NCBI GenBank assembly: GCA_943788875.1
Contig: CALSSA010000011.1
Location: 78,277 to 142,276 of the forward strand
Length of the DNA stretch: 64,000 nt
DNA from: an uncultured Pseudomonadales bacterium
Lineage (GTDB): Bacteria > Pseudomonadota > Gammaproteobacteria > Pseudomonadales > Porticoccaceae
Reading direction: 5' to 3'
Part shown: positions 1 to 8,804 of the stretch, one piece after another
How positions within the stretch are numbered: position 1 is the first letter of the stretch
Layout: every line of letters begins with the position of its first letter
The notes under the pieces: model-generated
What the model was told of the DNA's origin: nothing
The model's database searches: none
Seen by the model: only the letters and a program-made list of their open reading frames with translations
Made by a program: the position numbers and the translations under genes

Positions 1-1110
1 CAAAGTCAAGCATCGGATATTCACCTTGAAATCTTCGAGAAAAATCTCAGCGTCCGTTTTCGTATTGATGGAATATTAAAAGAAGTGGCACAGCCCCGAC
101 GCGAGCTAGCCGCACTATTAACCTCGAGAATCAAAGTGATGGCGGGGCTGGATATTGCTGAAAAGCGTATTCCCCAAGATGGGCGGCTGTCCCTGAAGTT
201 AGGTGGCAGAGAAGTGGATGTGCGAGTCTCCACCTTGCCCTCAATTTATGGTGAGCGCATCGTACTGCGCCTGCTCGACAAACAAGAGCAAACCATTGAC
301 CTTGGTGCGCTGGGCATGTCCCAGCCAGATCGACAGCGATTGCAGCAGTTGCTGTGCCTCAGTCATGGTATTTTACTGGTCACTGGCCCCACTGGTTCCG
401 GCAAAACCACCACATTATATGCAGGCCTGAGTCATATAAATGACCGCAAAAAAAACATTCTCACCGTAGAAGATCCGGTTGAGTATCATATTGATGGCAT
501 AGGTCAGACCCAGGTCAATAACAAAGCCGGCATGACATTTGCCAAAGGTCTGCGCGCCATATTAAGGCAGGACCCGGATATAGTAATGGTGGGTGAAATT
601 CGCGATCTTGAAACCATGCAGATTGCAGTGCAGGCCAGCTTGACCGGCCATCTGGTGCTTTCCACTCTGCACACCAACACAGCAGCAGGTGCAGTCACCA
701 GACTAATGGATATGGGCATCGAACCTTTTCTATTATCGTCTTCTCTGGTGGGAGTATTGGCTCAAAGGCTAGTGCGCAAGCTGTGCTCCCATTGCAAAGA
801 GCCCCATCAAGTCACCAGCAGGGAACAGGAGATATTTACCAGTCTAAAAACCTCGGACATTATTTATCAGCAGAGCGCCCAGGGCTGCCGTGAATGTAAT
901 AGCGAGGGCTACAAAGGCCGCAGCGGCATCTATGAACTTATCATTATAGATGAAGTACTGCGCCAGCTTATTCATGACAAGGCCCCCCAGTCGGCACTGG
1001 TAACTTCGGCGCGCAGCAACAGCCCCTCGATCCGCGGAGACGGCCTGCGCAAAGTACTCGCAGGAGAAACCTCCATTGCCGAAGTATTGCGAGTCACCCA
1101 GGAAGACTAG
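1..1110 (+). CDS. gspE: Type II secretion ATPase GspE (5'-truncated by window edge)
   Basis: This is the cytoplasmic AAA+ ATPase that powers the type II secretion pseudopilus. The reading frame is open from base 1, and the first residues (SDIHLE, then RFRIDG) match the conserved GspE middle region, so the true start lies left of the window and a GTG at 85 is internal. A Walker A motif ([11 protein letters not shown]) lies near bases 388-420. The Asp box and Walker B region ([14 protein letters not shown]) follows at about 565-607. A zinc-binding CxxC...CxxC tetracysteine element lies at about 783-897. It heads an unbroken run of gsp genes, 16 bp before gspF. The identification is very secure; the N-terminal domain that contacts GspL is not visible here. 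Confidence 0.97.
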   Translation, partial: QSQASDIHLEIFEKNLSVRFRIDGILKEVAQPRRELAALLTSRIKVMAGLDIAEKRIPQDGRLSLKLGGREVDVRVSTLPSIYGERIVLRLLDKQEQTIDLGALGMSQPDRQRLQQLLCLSHGILLVTGPTGSGKTTTLYAGLSHINDRKKNILTVEDPVEYHIDGIGQTQVNNKAGMTFAKGLRAILRQDPDIVMVGEIRDLETMQIAVQASLTGHLVLSTLHTNTAAGAVTRLMDMGIEPFLLSSSLVGVLAQRLVRKLCSHCKEPHQVTSREQEIFTSLKTSDIIYQQSAQGCRECNSEGYKGRSGIYELIIIDEVLRQLIHDKAPQSALVTSARSNSPSIRGDGLRKVLAGETSIAEVLRVTQED

Positions 1111-1126
1111 AACAGGCTAACGGCAT

Positions 1127-2332
1127 ATGGCTACTTTTGACTACAGCGCTATCGACCATAACGGCAAACAGCAAAAGGGTATCCTTGAGGCCGACAGCCC
1201 CCGGCAGGTCAGGCAAAAACTCCGAGCCATCAATCTTGTTCCATTAATGGTGTCCAGCACCAGTGACTCAATTGATAAATTCAGTAAACAATATAAAACC
1301 AGTCTCAGCCCCACAGCGCTCGCCATTATGACTCGACAATTAGCCGTGTTGCTAAAATCGGGCATGCCACTGACACAGGCTCTGCAGGGCCTTTGCAAAC
1401 AGACCCAGGGCCGCACCAACCGCGTGCTTTCGGTGGTGCAGAGTTCAGTCCGCGAGGGCAGCAGTCTGTCCCGTAGCCTTTCCCGGTTTCCAAAAAGTTT
1501 TGACCAGCTGTACTGCGCCACAGTGGAGGCGGGGGAGCACACTGGGCGTTTGGATATGGTATTAGAGCAGCTCGCCCAGCACACAGAATCCCAGCGCAGC
1601 TTTCGCCAAAAAATCCAGGTAGCGCTTATCTATCCTGTATTACTGGTGATCTTATCTATCAGCATCGTTGTCGGGTTAATGACTTATATAGTCCCGGATG
1701 TGATAAAGGTGTTTATTGATACTGGTCAGACGCTTCCATTACTGACCCGGTTACTCCTTGCTTGTAGCGATTTTCTGTCTAACTGGAGTCACCTGCTGGT
1801 TATTGCTCTGGCAGTCATTATTGCAGGCGTGGCAGCGGCCCTGAGATTGCCTGCCATCAGGCGGGCCATTCACCAGGTTTACCTCCATATACCACTGATA
1901 AAAACCATAAGCAGCGGGGTTAATGCCCAGCGTTATATGCAGACTTTGGGCATCCTTAGTCTTAGCGGTCTGCCCCTGCACAAAGGCATGCAAATCGCCC
2001 GGCAAGTGATTAAAAACAGCTACCTGAAAGCACAGCTTGCTGATGTATCTGCCAAGGTGCGAGAAGGACAAAGTCTAAGTCACAGCCTTGAGCAGATGGG
2101 TTATTTTCCTCCGCTTATGGTTTATATGCTGGCCAGTGGAGAGGCTAGTGGCGAGTTAGATCAGATGTTATTAAAAGCAGCTCAACAGCAAATGCAGGAT
2201 ATCCAGACTAGAGTAGCTACAGCAGTCAGCCTGTTTGAACCGCTAATGTTGTTGCTGATGGGCGGTATCGTCCTATTAATAGTACTGGCTATTCTCTTGC
2301 CCATTTTAAATATGAATCAGTTGATAGGTTAG
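1127..2332 (+). CDS. gspF: Type II secretion inner-membrane platform protein GspF
   Basis: This is the polytopic inner-membrane platform protein that couples the GspE ATPase to pseudopilin assembly. The 401-residue length is normal for the family. Two homologous cytoplasmic GspF domains lie at about residues 65-190 and 270-390. The membrane segments fall near residues 166-190, 224-240 and 368-393. The gene starts 16 bp after gspE and ends 11 bp before gspG, within one operon. No anomaly is seen. Confidence 0.96.
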   Translation: MATFDYSAIDHNGKQQKGILEADSPRQVRQKLRAINLVPLMVSSTSDSIDKFSKQYKTSLSPTALAIMTRQLAVLLKSGMPLTQALQGLCKQTQGRTNRVLSVVQSSVREGSSLSRSLSRFPKSFDQLYCATVEAGEHTGRLDMVLEQLAQHTESQRSFRQKIQVALIYPVLLVILSISIVVGLMTYIVPDVIKVFIDTGQTLPLLTRLLLACSDFLSNWSHLLVIALAVIIAGVAAALRLPAIRRAIHQVYLHIPLIKTISSGVNAQRYMQTLGILSLSGLPLHKGMQIARQVIKNSYLKAQLADVSAKVREGQSLSHSLEQMGYFPPLMVYMLASGEASGELDQMLLKAAQQQMQDIQTRVATAVSLFEPLMLLLMGGIVLLIVLAILLPILNMNQLIG

Positions 2333-2343
2333 AGGACAACCCC

Positions 2344-2784
2344 ATGTATGGACGCAGTCAATCAAATAAACACTTGGGTTTTACCCTGATAGAGATAATG
2401 ATCGTAGTGGTTATTTTGGGTGTACTGGCAGCTCTGGTAGTACCTAATATGATGGGCAAAGCAGGGGACGCGCGACAGGTTGCCGCCGCCAGTGATCTGC
2501 GAGCCATTGCCAATGCCCTAGATATGTATCGACTGGAAAATTTCACCTACCCGAGCACAGATCAGGGTTTAAAGGCTTTGGTAGAAAAACCAAGTGGGTA
2601 TCCTCCGGCACCCCACTGGAATCCAAATGGGTACTTGCGCAAACTCCCCAAAGATCCCTGGGGTAACGACTATCTGTATATCAGCCCCGGCACAGAAAAC
2701 GATTTTGATCTTCTGACATTGGGCGGCGATGGGCGCTCTGGAGGAAGCGGAGAGGCTAAAGATGTCAGCCTTTCCGACCTTTAA
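2344..2784 (+). CDS. gspG: Major pseudopilin GspG
   Basis: This is the main subunit of the type II secretion pseudopilus. It has a short basic leader cleaved by prepilin peptidase after Gly12, then the FTLIE motif with the conserved Glu at mature position +5 and a long hydrophobic helix. The C-terminal part carries the proline/tryptophan-rich GspG domain and a Gly-Asp-rich tail resembling the calcium-binding loop of the family. The 146-residue length is typical. The 3' end overlaps the probable start of gspH. Confidence 0.97.
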   Translation: MYGRSQSNKHLGFTLIEIMIVVVILGVLAALVVPNMMGKAGDARQVAAASDLRAIANALDMYRLENFTYPSTDQGLKALVEKPSGYPPAPHWNPNGYLRKLPKDPWGNDYLYISPGTENDFDLLTLGGDGRSGGSGEAKDVSLSDL

Positions 2785-3310
2785 TTCCGGAATGCAAAAA
2801 ACCAATATTCCCAAGAAAGCCGAGGGCTTTACACTTCTTGAGATGCTGCTGGTCATTGTTATTGTCGCTGTCGTCTCAGGCATCACCATGCTATCTCTGG
2901 GTGATCGGCGGCTGCACAGTTTAAAAGCTGAAGGGCAAAAACTACAGGCAACACTAAACTGGCTTAGTGAAGAAGCTCTCTTTCAGCAGAGGCCCTATGG
3001 TCTGCAAATTTTAGAGCAGGGCTACCAGCAGCTGGTCTGGGACTATAGGGCTGAGCAATGGTCGGTCGCTAAGATAAACAGCTCATCAATTTATTTACCC
3101 AACTATATAAGCATAAATCCCCAACCTGAAAAAACGCAGGAACAGAGGCAGGCGTTAAGCGGCGGAATAGAACCCCCACCAGTGCCCGGTATCATTTTTT
3201 ATCCGGATGGGAATTTTGAATACTTCGAACTTACCCTCAGGGTAACAGGTAGCGACCAATGGCTGGCAATTCGCGGGCGGCGCTTTCAAGGAATTGAACT
3301 TGATTTTTAA
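2762..3310 (+). CDS. gspH: Minor pseudopilin GspH
   Basis: This is a minor pseudopilin that helps form the tip of the secretion pseudopilus. A prepilin leader ends in Gly followed by FTLLEM with Glu at +5, then a hydrophobic helix and a divergent C-terminal domain. The ATG at 2762 is chosen because a purine-rich GAGAGG lies just upstream. An ATG at 2792 would give a shorter, more typical 12-residue leader and is a real alternative. With the chosen start the gene overlaps gspG by 23 bp, and its stop overlaps the gspI start. Position in the gsp order supports GspH. Confidence 0.87.
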   Translation: MSAFPTFNSGMQKTNIPKKAEGFTLLEMLLVIVIVAVVSGITMLSLGDRRLHSLKAEGQKLQATLNWLSEEALFQQRPYGLQILEQGYQQLVWDYRAEQWSVAKINSSSIYLPNYISINPQPEKTQEQRQALSGGIEPPPVPGIIFYPDGNFEYFELTLRVTGSDQWLAIRGRRFQGIELDF

Positions 3311-3695
3311 CAACCGTCGCCGAGTCATATCTCCGGGATTCACATTACTTGAAGTGCTGATCGCCCTGGCGATATTTGCCCTCTGTGCGGCAGTGCTGAC
3401 TGCCCAATCTACCAGCACCCTGCATAATCGACAGAGATTAATTGAACAGCAAATAGCACTTTGGGTCGCCAAAAACAGACTTGCAGAAATCCGCACTGGG
3501 ACTGTTATATCAGCACAAAAACAGCAAAGTCAGCAACAGCAGCTTGGTCAAAGTTGGAATATCCACAGCACCACAGAAGCCACCGCTAAACAGCAGCTTA
3601 AAAAAATCACCATTCGTGTGTCTCCACAGGGAGCTGATTATTCAGGCGACTACAACTCTGCAGTACTCGTTTCTTACATAGCAGATCGCCCATGA
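3294..3695 (+). CDS. gspI: Minor pseudopilin GspI (TTG start)
   Basis: This is a minor pseudopilin that, with GspJ and GspK, forms the tip complex initiating pseudopilus assembly. The leader ends SPG, followed by FTLLEV with Glu at +5 and a hydrophobic segment. The start is a TTG preceded by AAGGA, lying inside the last codons of gspH, so translation is probably coupled. A second in-frame TTG at 3300 is possible. The 133-residue length and the position between gspH and gspJ fit GspI. Confidence 0.9.
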   Translation: MNLIFNNRRRVISPGFTLLEVLIALAIFALCAAVLTAQSTSTLHNRQRLIEQQIALWVAKNRLAEIRTGTVISAQKQQSQQQQLGQSWNIHSTTEATAKQQLKKITIRVSPQGADYSGDYNSAVLVSYIADRP

Positions 3696-4330
3696 ATAAC
3701 AAAAAACAATCAGCGTTTACTCTACTCGAATTACTGGTCGCCCTGGCTATTTTTGCCATTATCAGTGTGGGCGCATTTCAGCTAGTCACCCAGGTTACCA
3801 ACTACCAGCAGCGCAGCGAACAGCGAATGCAAGCTTTCAATGCTATCAGTTCAGTGTTAAATATTATGGAGAGAGAATTACTGCAAGCGATAGACAGGCC
3901 CATCCGGGATGAATTTGGCGATGCACTGCCCGCCTTGGTGGGTGATTCCCAAAGCATAGAGTTAACCTCTGGCGCACGAATCAGCAGTCCTGCCGCACTT
4001 CGTGCTGGCCATGGCGCTCAGGCAGACTTGCTGCGCAGCTTATACAGGCTCGGGCTAAAACATCAAGAAGGCACATATATAAGTATCTGGACAAGGCAGC
4101 AATGGGATGTTCTGGATCGGGTTCAGCACAGTCAGGCAGTGCAAACGTTGGCGATACCATTAGATCAGGTAAACCTAAGATATCTGAGCCACAGCAGACA
4201 TTGGTTAACTGAATGGCCCGACAGCAGCGGCCATGCACAGGAGCAGCAGCCATTGCCACTGGCCATAGAATTACAGTTGGTAACCGGGCAATTTGGCACC
4301 ATCACCAGACTCTTTGAGGTCAGCCAGTGA
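3692..4330 (+). CDS. gspJ: Minor pseudopilin GspJ, with Ala at the cleavage site
   Basis: This is the largest of the three tip pseudopilins apart from GspK, and it partners GspI and GspK. The N-terminus reads MNNKKQSA followed by FTLLELL, so the residue before the cleavage point is Ala rather than the near-universal Gly; the Glu at +5 is kept. A 212-residue length with a long beta-rich C-terminal half fits GspJ. ATG overlaps the gspI stop by 4 bp. The Ala(-1) may slow processing; prepilin peptidases tolerate Ala in some substrates. Confidence 0.92.
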   Translation: MNNKKQSAFTLLELLVALAIFAIISVGAFQLVTQVTNYQQRSEQRMQAFNAISSVLNIMERELLQAIDRPIRDEFGDALPALVGDSQSIELTSGARISSPAALRAGHGAQADLLRSLYRLGLKHQEGTYISIWTRQQWDVLDRVQHSQAVQTLAIPLDQVNLRYLSHSRHWLTEWPDSSGHAQEQQPLPLAIELQLVTGQFGTITRLFEVSQ

Positions 4331-5283
4331 ACCAGTGGGTAAAGGGAGTTGCACTTATATCAATGCTTTTGCTGCTAACCCTGGTAACAGTACTCACCTC
4401 CAATATGCTGTACCAAAACACCTTGGAGATAAAGCGCCATCAGACCCAAACGCTCAGCGCCCAGGCTAGCGAATATGCTCGCGGAGGAATAGCTCTGGCA
4501 GAGATTTGGTTGCGCCAGAATGCTAGTTTATCAATGGAGCAATCAGGTGTTTTTCAGCCGCCGGGTGGCAATCTTGCTATTCAGGTCAGCGACGAGATGG
4601 GCAAATTTAATCTCAATAACTTGCGTGGCAAAAATGGCGCAATGGACCAGACACAGTTAGTAATATTCCGGCGTCTGCTGTTGGCTCTGGGGCTTGATCA
4701 AAGTCTGGCCCCCGCGGTTGGTGACTGGGTTGATGCAGATATTTCCAGCAGCGGATACAACAGCGAAGATCTGGGGTACTCCATGATTGGCACCAGAGAG
4801 GGGCGAGGCTACAGAGCAGCCAATCGCGCAATGGCTCATATCAGCGAGCTATTGTTGGTTCGAGGTTTTACGCCAGCCATTGTCGACAAGCTAAGTCCCT
4901 ATGTCACCGTGCTACCCCATACCACGCCAGTGAATATCAATAGCGCAAGCCAACCTGTTATCGAAGCCCTGATGCCAGATATTGACGGTCAGTCTGTGGT
5001 TCAGACGGTGCAGCAAAAGTTGTCGGGTTTTGTCGACATCGAGAGTTTTCTTAAACACCATGTCAGTGCAGGCGTCGATATTCCAGCACAGCTACTTACT
5101 ACCAGTAGTCAGTACTATTTGATTACCGTCAAGGCAAGTTATCAGCAGCAGCCAGCTCAGTGGCAAGCACTGCTGTCGCGCGCTCAGGAAAAAGAAACAG
5201 CTGCAGCTGTGCAAATCCACACCGTTTGGTTACGCCAACTACCTTTTTGGGCGACAGCGCCTACACTCAATAACTATGAATAA
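4327..5283 (+). CDS. gspK: Minor pseudopilin GspK
   Basis: This is the tip pseudopilin that caps the GspI-GspJ-GspK complex. It begins at a GTG in a GTGA overlap with the gspJ stop. The leader ends in Gly before VALISM; the +5 position is Ser, not Glu, which is a known GspK trait. A large insert domain (about residues 100-250) contains a helix-hairpin-helix-like segment around VNINSAS. The 318-residue length fits the family. Its end overlaps the gspL start by 8 bp. Confidence 0.94.
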   Translation: MNQWVKGVALISMLLLLTLVTVLTSNMLYQNTLEIKRHQTQTLSAQASEYARGGIALAEIWLRQNASLSMEQSGVFQPPGGNLAIQVSDEMGKFNLNNLRGKNGAMDQTQLVIFRRLLLALGLDQSLAPAVGDWVDADISSSGYNSEDLGYSMIGTREGRGYRAANRAMAHISELLLVRGFTPAIVDKLSPYVTVLPHTTPVNINSASQPVIEALMPDIDGQSVVQTVQQKLSGFVDIESFLKHHVSAGVDIPAQLLTTSSQYYLITVKASYQQQPAQWQALLSRAQEKETAAAVQIHTVWLRQLPFWATAPTLNNYE

Positions 5284-6445
5284 ACTGATTTTGGTATTTT
5301 TTGAAGCGAACAACCACAAGCTTTATTTGCTTGAGAAGGACCCTTTTATTCTCACCTTGATACAAGATGCCGAAAGCATTAAAGACAGCTCGTATCCGGT
5401 GGTTGGCGTCCTGTCTGCCGCACTGGTTGCAACCCATATTTGTAAGGTGCCGGCCAAACATAAAAGATATCTGTACAAAACCCTGCCCTTTATGTTGGAA
5501 GAAGGCACCGCGCTGGAGATTGAAACCCAGCATATCGCCAGTCAGATCCAGGGTGATCATGTGCGCGCAATAATGATTTATCAGCACAGTATGGAATCAA
5601 TTATTCAGCAGGTGGCGAACCTCGGCCTCAAACTGCAGGCGCTGTATGCAGATGCAGATTTAATACCCATCCCAGCCAGTTCTGCCGCAGATCAAGTGCT
5701 CAGATTCAATGAAATCTGTCTGATCAAAACAGCGGAAGGTCTATTGGCACATATTGATAATATCAACCAATTGCCTGACCTGACTGATGGAGAAATACAA
5801 ACTCCAAACTGCAGCCGACAAAATTACTGCGCCACAGCCATCGCAGGGCAGCCTGAGAGTGAACAGCCAGCTATTAATTTACTTCAAGGGCAATTTGCAC
5901 CACAGAGTACAATGATTCAGCGCATCGGAATGCTTAAAAGATTGCTTGTGGCCATCGGCCTAATCACAATTATTCAGCTGCTTTATTGGGGTATAACAGG
6001 AAGTTACTTCGATCACCAGGCTGAGCAACTAGACACACAGTCTGCGCAAACCTACCTTAGTTATTTTCCCAATGATAAAACCATTGTTGATATACAGCGT
6101 CAGGCGCAGGGCCATATAAACAGGGCCAGCGCTATCAACAATGATGACAGTTCGTTTATTGCACTGGTTGCTTATTTGGGCGAGGGGATACAGCAAAACC
6201 CTGATGCCAAATCTCTATTGGTGAAATCAATAAAATGGCAAAGACGTAAAGGAGAGTTCGCTGTGGAGATTGATGCGGATAATATTGCAGCACTGGAAGA
6301 GCTTGAATCAAACCTCAAGCAAGCCAATCAGCTGGTTGTTGATCTTAATCAAGTTAATCAAAGAAACAAAAACTCAGGTCAGGGGGTAACAGGTCGGCTA
6401 ACAATAGTAGCCGGCCAACACAAACGGCAAGGAAACAACCTATGA
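5276..6445 (+). CDS. gspL: Type II secretion inner-membrane protein GspL
   Basis: This is the bitopic protein that links the GspE ATPase to GspM and the pseudopilus. The N-terminal half is the cytoplasmic actin-like domain, a single membrane helix follows at about residues 222-241, and the C-terminal part is a small periplasmic ferredoxin-like domain. The sequence is divergent, so the call leans on architecture, 389-residue length and position between gspK and gspM. The ATG overlaps the gspK stop, and its own stop overlaps gspM as ATGA. Confidence 0.9.
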   Translation: MNKLILVFFEANNHKLYLLEKDPFILTLIQDAESIKDSSYPVVGVLSAALVATHICKVPAKHKRYLYKTLPFMLEEGTALEIETQHIASQIQGDHVRAIMIYQHSMESIIQQVANLGLKLQALYADADLIPIPASSAADQVLRFNEICLIKTAEGLLAHIDNINQLPDLTDGEIQTPNCSRQNYCATAIAGQPESEQPAINLLQGQFAPQSTMIQRIGMLKRLLVAIGLITIIQLLYWGITGSYFDHQAEQLDTQSAQTYLSYFPNDKTIVDIQRQAQGHINRASAINNDDSSFIALVAYLGEGIQQNPDAKSLLVKSIKWQRRKGEFAVEIDADNIAALEELESNLKQANQLVVDLNQVNQRNKNSGQGVTGRLTIVAGQHKRQGNNL

Positions 6446-6939
6446 GCTATTTCTCTCTGCGCCGCTATCTCCAGCTTATTCGGCGACCAGAAAAGCTAGC
6501 CTATACTCTGATTGCATATAGCAGTTTAACCCTTCTATTGATGGTTATTTTGGTTTTTCCTTTGAAAGATTATCAGCGGGAGAGTCGAGAAAATTATCGC
6601 CATCAGAGAGATCTTGAGAAATGGTTGTTGCAAAACCAGTCCAGACTGGTCACGGCCAGAGATAGCTACCAGCAAGCAAAACAGGATCAGCCCACCAATG
6701 GAGACAAACGAACATTAATGAGACTGGTATCTGAAATTGCAGAAAAACAACGCCTCAAATTGTCACGCCTTGAGCAACGCCAGACCAATGTTACAGTCAC
6801 CTTCGAAAAGCAACCTTTGTCAAGGAGCCTAAGATGGTTGCAAACATTAACCGAAGATCACCAGGTTACTATTGAACAGGCATCGTTGAGATATACCGAT
6901 CTCGGCAAGGTCAGTGCAACACTGACCTTTTCCCGATAA
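6442..6939 (+). CDS. gspM: Type II secretion protein GspM
   Basis: This is a small bitopic inner-membrane protein that stabilises GspL. It has a cytoplasmic N-terminus, one membrane helix at about residues 20-42, a coiled-coil-like stretch rich in Gln, Arg and Glu, and a compact periplasmic domain. The 165-residue length fits. It is the last gsp gene here; no gspN follows. The next gene is convergent only 6 bp away, and no clear intrinsic terminator separates them. Confidence 0.9.
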   Translation: MSYFSLRRYLQLIRRPEKLAYTLIAYSSLTLLLMVILVFPLKDYQRESRENYRHQRDLEKWLLQNQSRLVTARDSYQQAKQDQPTNGDKRTLMRLVSEIAEKQRLKLSRLEQRQTNVTVTFEKQPLSRSLRWLQTLTEDHQVTIEQASLRYTDLGKVSATLTFSR

Positions 6940-6945
6940 GCAATG

Positions 6946-7272
6946 TTATTGCTGCTGATCCGACAATGCTTGCGCAATTCCCGCGTTGAGGTTTTGTCTG
7001 ACCTTGGCTACCCCCTCTGGAGTAAGAGTGGCAGTTAAAGCGGTAATTTCATTGGCGCATTTGGCCAATACTGCTTGAGCGCTGGGAGTTTCTTTCTCAC
7101 GCTCCAGTTCCACACTGTTAGTGATGCAGGTTTTAAGTTGATCACTCTTGGCTTGTAAGTTTGCGTTGGCGAGGCCCGTAAAACATAACCCTAATAACCC
7201 ACAGGCAATTAGAGTTTTTGTTTTTGGGAGATTAAAGAATAATTGTACATTTTGTAAATATGATTGCGTCAT
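6946..7272 (-). CDS. Small predicted secreted protein, function unknown
   Basis: I do not recognise this family. The 108-residue protein has a basic N-terminus, a hydrophobic stretch (TLIACGLLGLCFTGL) and an ANA signal-peptidase site, giving a mature helical domain of about 70 residues with two cysteines that could form a disulfide. The ATG at 7272 is preferred over one at 7281 because AAAGG lies about 9 bases upstream of it. The gene faces gspM tail to tail, and its upstream region is AT-rich. Periplasmic location is inferred. Confidence 0.7.
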   Translation of the reverse strand: MTQSYLQNVQLFFNLPKTKTLIACGLLGLCFTGLANANLQAKSDQLKTCITNSVELEREKETPSAQAVLAKCANEITALTATLTPEGVAKVRQNLNAGIAQALSDQQQ

Positions 7273-7754
7273 AGTTAACATCCTTTGTTAAGTTATTCCA
7301 TTAGTAAAATGATTTCTTTAAAATTCTAGTTTAAAGATATAGATGAAATAAAAATTAAAACAAGCGCATAATTTGACAAAACTTAAAACAGAGTCTTAAC
7401 TGAAACCTAAGAACTTTTTATAACCCGTGTTTTTAAAAAGCTCAATAAAAGGATTTTGCTGAGCAGTATCGAGTTACTGGATTTTCGAGTCATAGCAAAA
7501 ACAAACGGTAATCATAGCTGTACATGGAGTTGCAGTATGTTTGATGTCTGTCTTGCTTTCTTTTTCCGCGCATCAACGCGCGTTCGTTTGATCAATTCCA
7601 AATCTTTTCTCATTCGGGCAGTCGTCCCACCGGAATTTGGCTTCAATTAAACCGACCCAAATGCATTATCAACTCAAGTAAGTCCTAGAGGTCGTAGTAC
7701 CGTTTTGTCCTCCTAATCAGAACAAGATTAAGAATCGCCTGAGAACCGCAGGCA
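7273..7754. other. AT-rich intergenic stretch, no recognised gene
   Basis: About 480 bp lie between the small secreted protein and the FN3/RHS locus. The left half (about 7290-7450) is strongly AT-rich and probably holds promoters for the leftward gene. One open frame of 64 codons at 7456-7650 has no recognisable motif or ribosome-binding site and I do not call it. No tRNA, riboswitch or terminator could be recognised. Confidence 0.5.
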
Positions 7755-7766
7755 ATGGAGATAAAG

Positions 7767-8804
7767 ATGCCAGGGATAGCCTTATTCAAAAAAGGATTTT
7801 TTGTTTTAGTTGCTGCGGTGCTTATCGCAACACAAAGTTTGTCGGCCAGTGCCGGTGATATCAATGTCAATTTATCCTCCCCATCGACCAATACCAGTGG
7901 CAGTTACACAGTGACCTGGACTGGTGGCACTTTTTATTATCTCGAAGAAAAAAAGAACAGTGGTGGCTGGACCACGGCTTATAGCGGCACAGCTGGTAGT
8001 AAATCATTTAGTGGCAAAGGGGCGGGTACTTACCAGTACAGGATTCGTATGTACTTGTGCCTGCCAATGATGGGCTGCATAAATTTATATAGCGATCCAG
8101 TGACTACGGTGGTTAATGTACCAGTGCCCTCCAAGCCGGGCAATATAACTGGCGCCACCTCCTATAGTTACACCACAACATCTGGCAGCACTATTTCATT
8201 GGCCTGGCCAGCATCAACGGGCACAGTGACAAAATATCAGCTGCAAGAAAAAGTCAATTCAGGCAGTTACGTTACCGTGCACAGCAGCAGTAGCAGAAGT
8301 AAAACACGCCCAGGGAAATTAGCAGGTACTTACAAGTATCGTGTACGCGCCTGTAATGGTGGTAGTTGTAGTGCCTTCAGTAATACTAAAACGGTAACAG
8401 TCTCCGCGAGCTATTCGCTGTCATCGTCGCCGACGACAAGCACCAACGGTAGTTTCACTCTGTCGTGGACTAATCCTAGTGGTTCGACTTTGTTTCAGGT
8501 ACAGAAACTAAGCGGCAGCACATGGACAACAGTGGCAATGAGGTCAACGACGAGCTATGCACTTAGTAATCAGCCAAATGGCACATACAGCTATCGAGTG
8601 CAATACTGCTTCATGCTGCCAATGCCTCCGTACAATCCGGTCTGTACTAATACCAGTAATACAAAACAGGTAGTTGTCACTGTTCCTGCGCCATCAAAAC
8701 CCAGTAGTATCAGTGGGCCAAGTACACTTAGTTACAACACAGCGAGTGGGGTTGATTACAGTATTGACTTGGCCAAACTCTTCAGGCACAGTTACGGCCT
8801 ATGA
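7767..8804 (+). CDS. N-terminal fragment: signal peptide and fibronectin-III-like modules
   Basis: This is the first open piece of the RHS locus. The start at ATG 7767 has GGAG six bases upstream; an ATG at 7755 in the same frame has a weaker site. The leader (MPGIALFKKGFFVLVAAVL, then SLSASA) looks like a classical Sec signal peptide. Three complete modules of about 90 residues follow, each with a W-x-x-S/G-T core and a YxYRVRACN-type strand ending in Cys pairs, typical of RHS-associated FN3 repeats. The frame is lost near 8777, where a run of three A replaces two A in the parallel repeat copy at about 9350. Confidence 0.75.
   Translation: MPGIALFKKGFFVLVAAVLIATQSLSASAGDINVNLSSPSTNTSGSYTVTWTGGTFYYLEEKKNSGGWTTAYSGTAGSKSFSGKGAGTYQYRIRMYLCLPMMGCINLYSDPVTTVVNVPVPSKPGNITGATSYSYTTTSGSTISLAWPASTGTVTKYQLQEKVNSGSYVTVHSSSSRSKTRPGKLAGTYKYRVRACNGGSCSAFSNTKTVTVSASYSLSSSPTTSTNGSFTLSWTNPSGSTLFQVQKLSGSTWTTVAMRSTTSYALSNQPNGTYSYRVQYCFMLPMPPYNPVCTNTSNTKQVVVTVPAPSKPSSISGPSTLSYNTASGVDYSIDLAKLFRHSYGL

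Noticed and set aside
7456..7650. 64-codon open frame in the gap before the toxin locus
   Set aside because: No ribosome-binding site, motif or codon pattern supports it; the frame is open by chance in a short gap.
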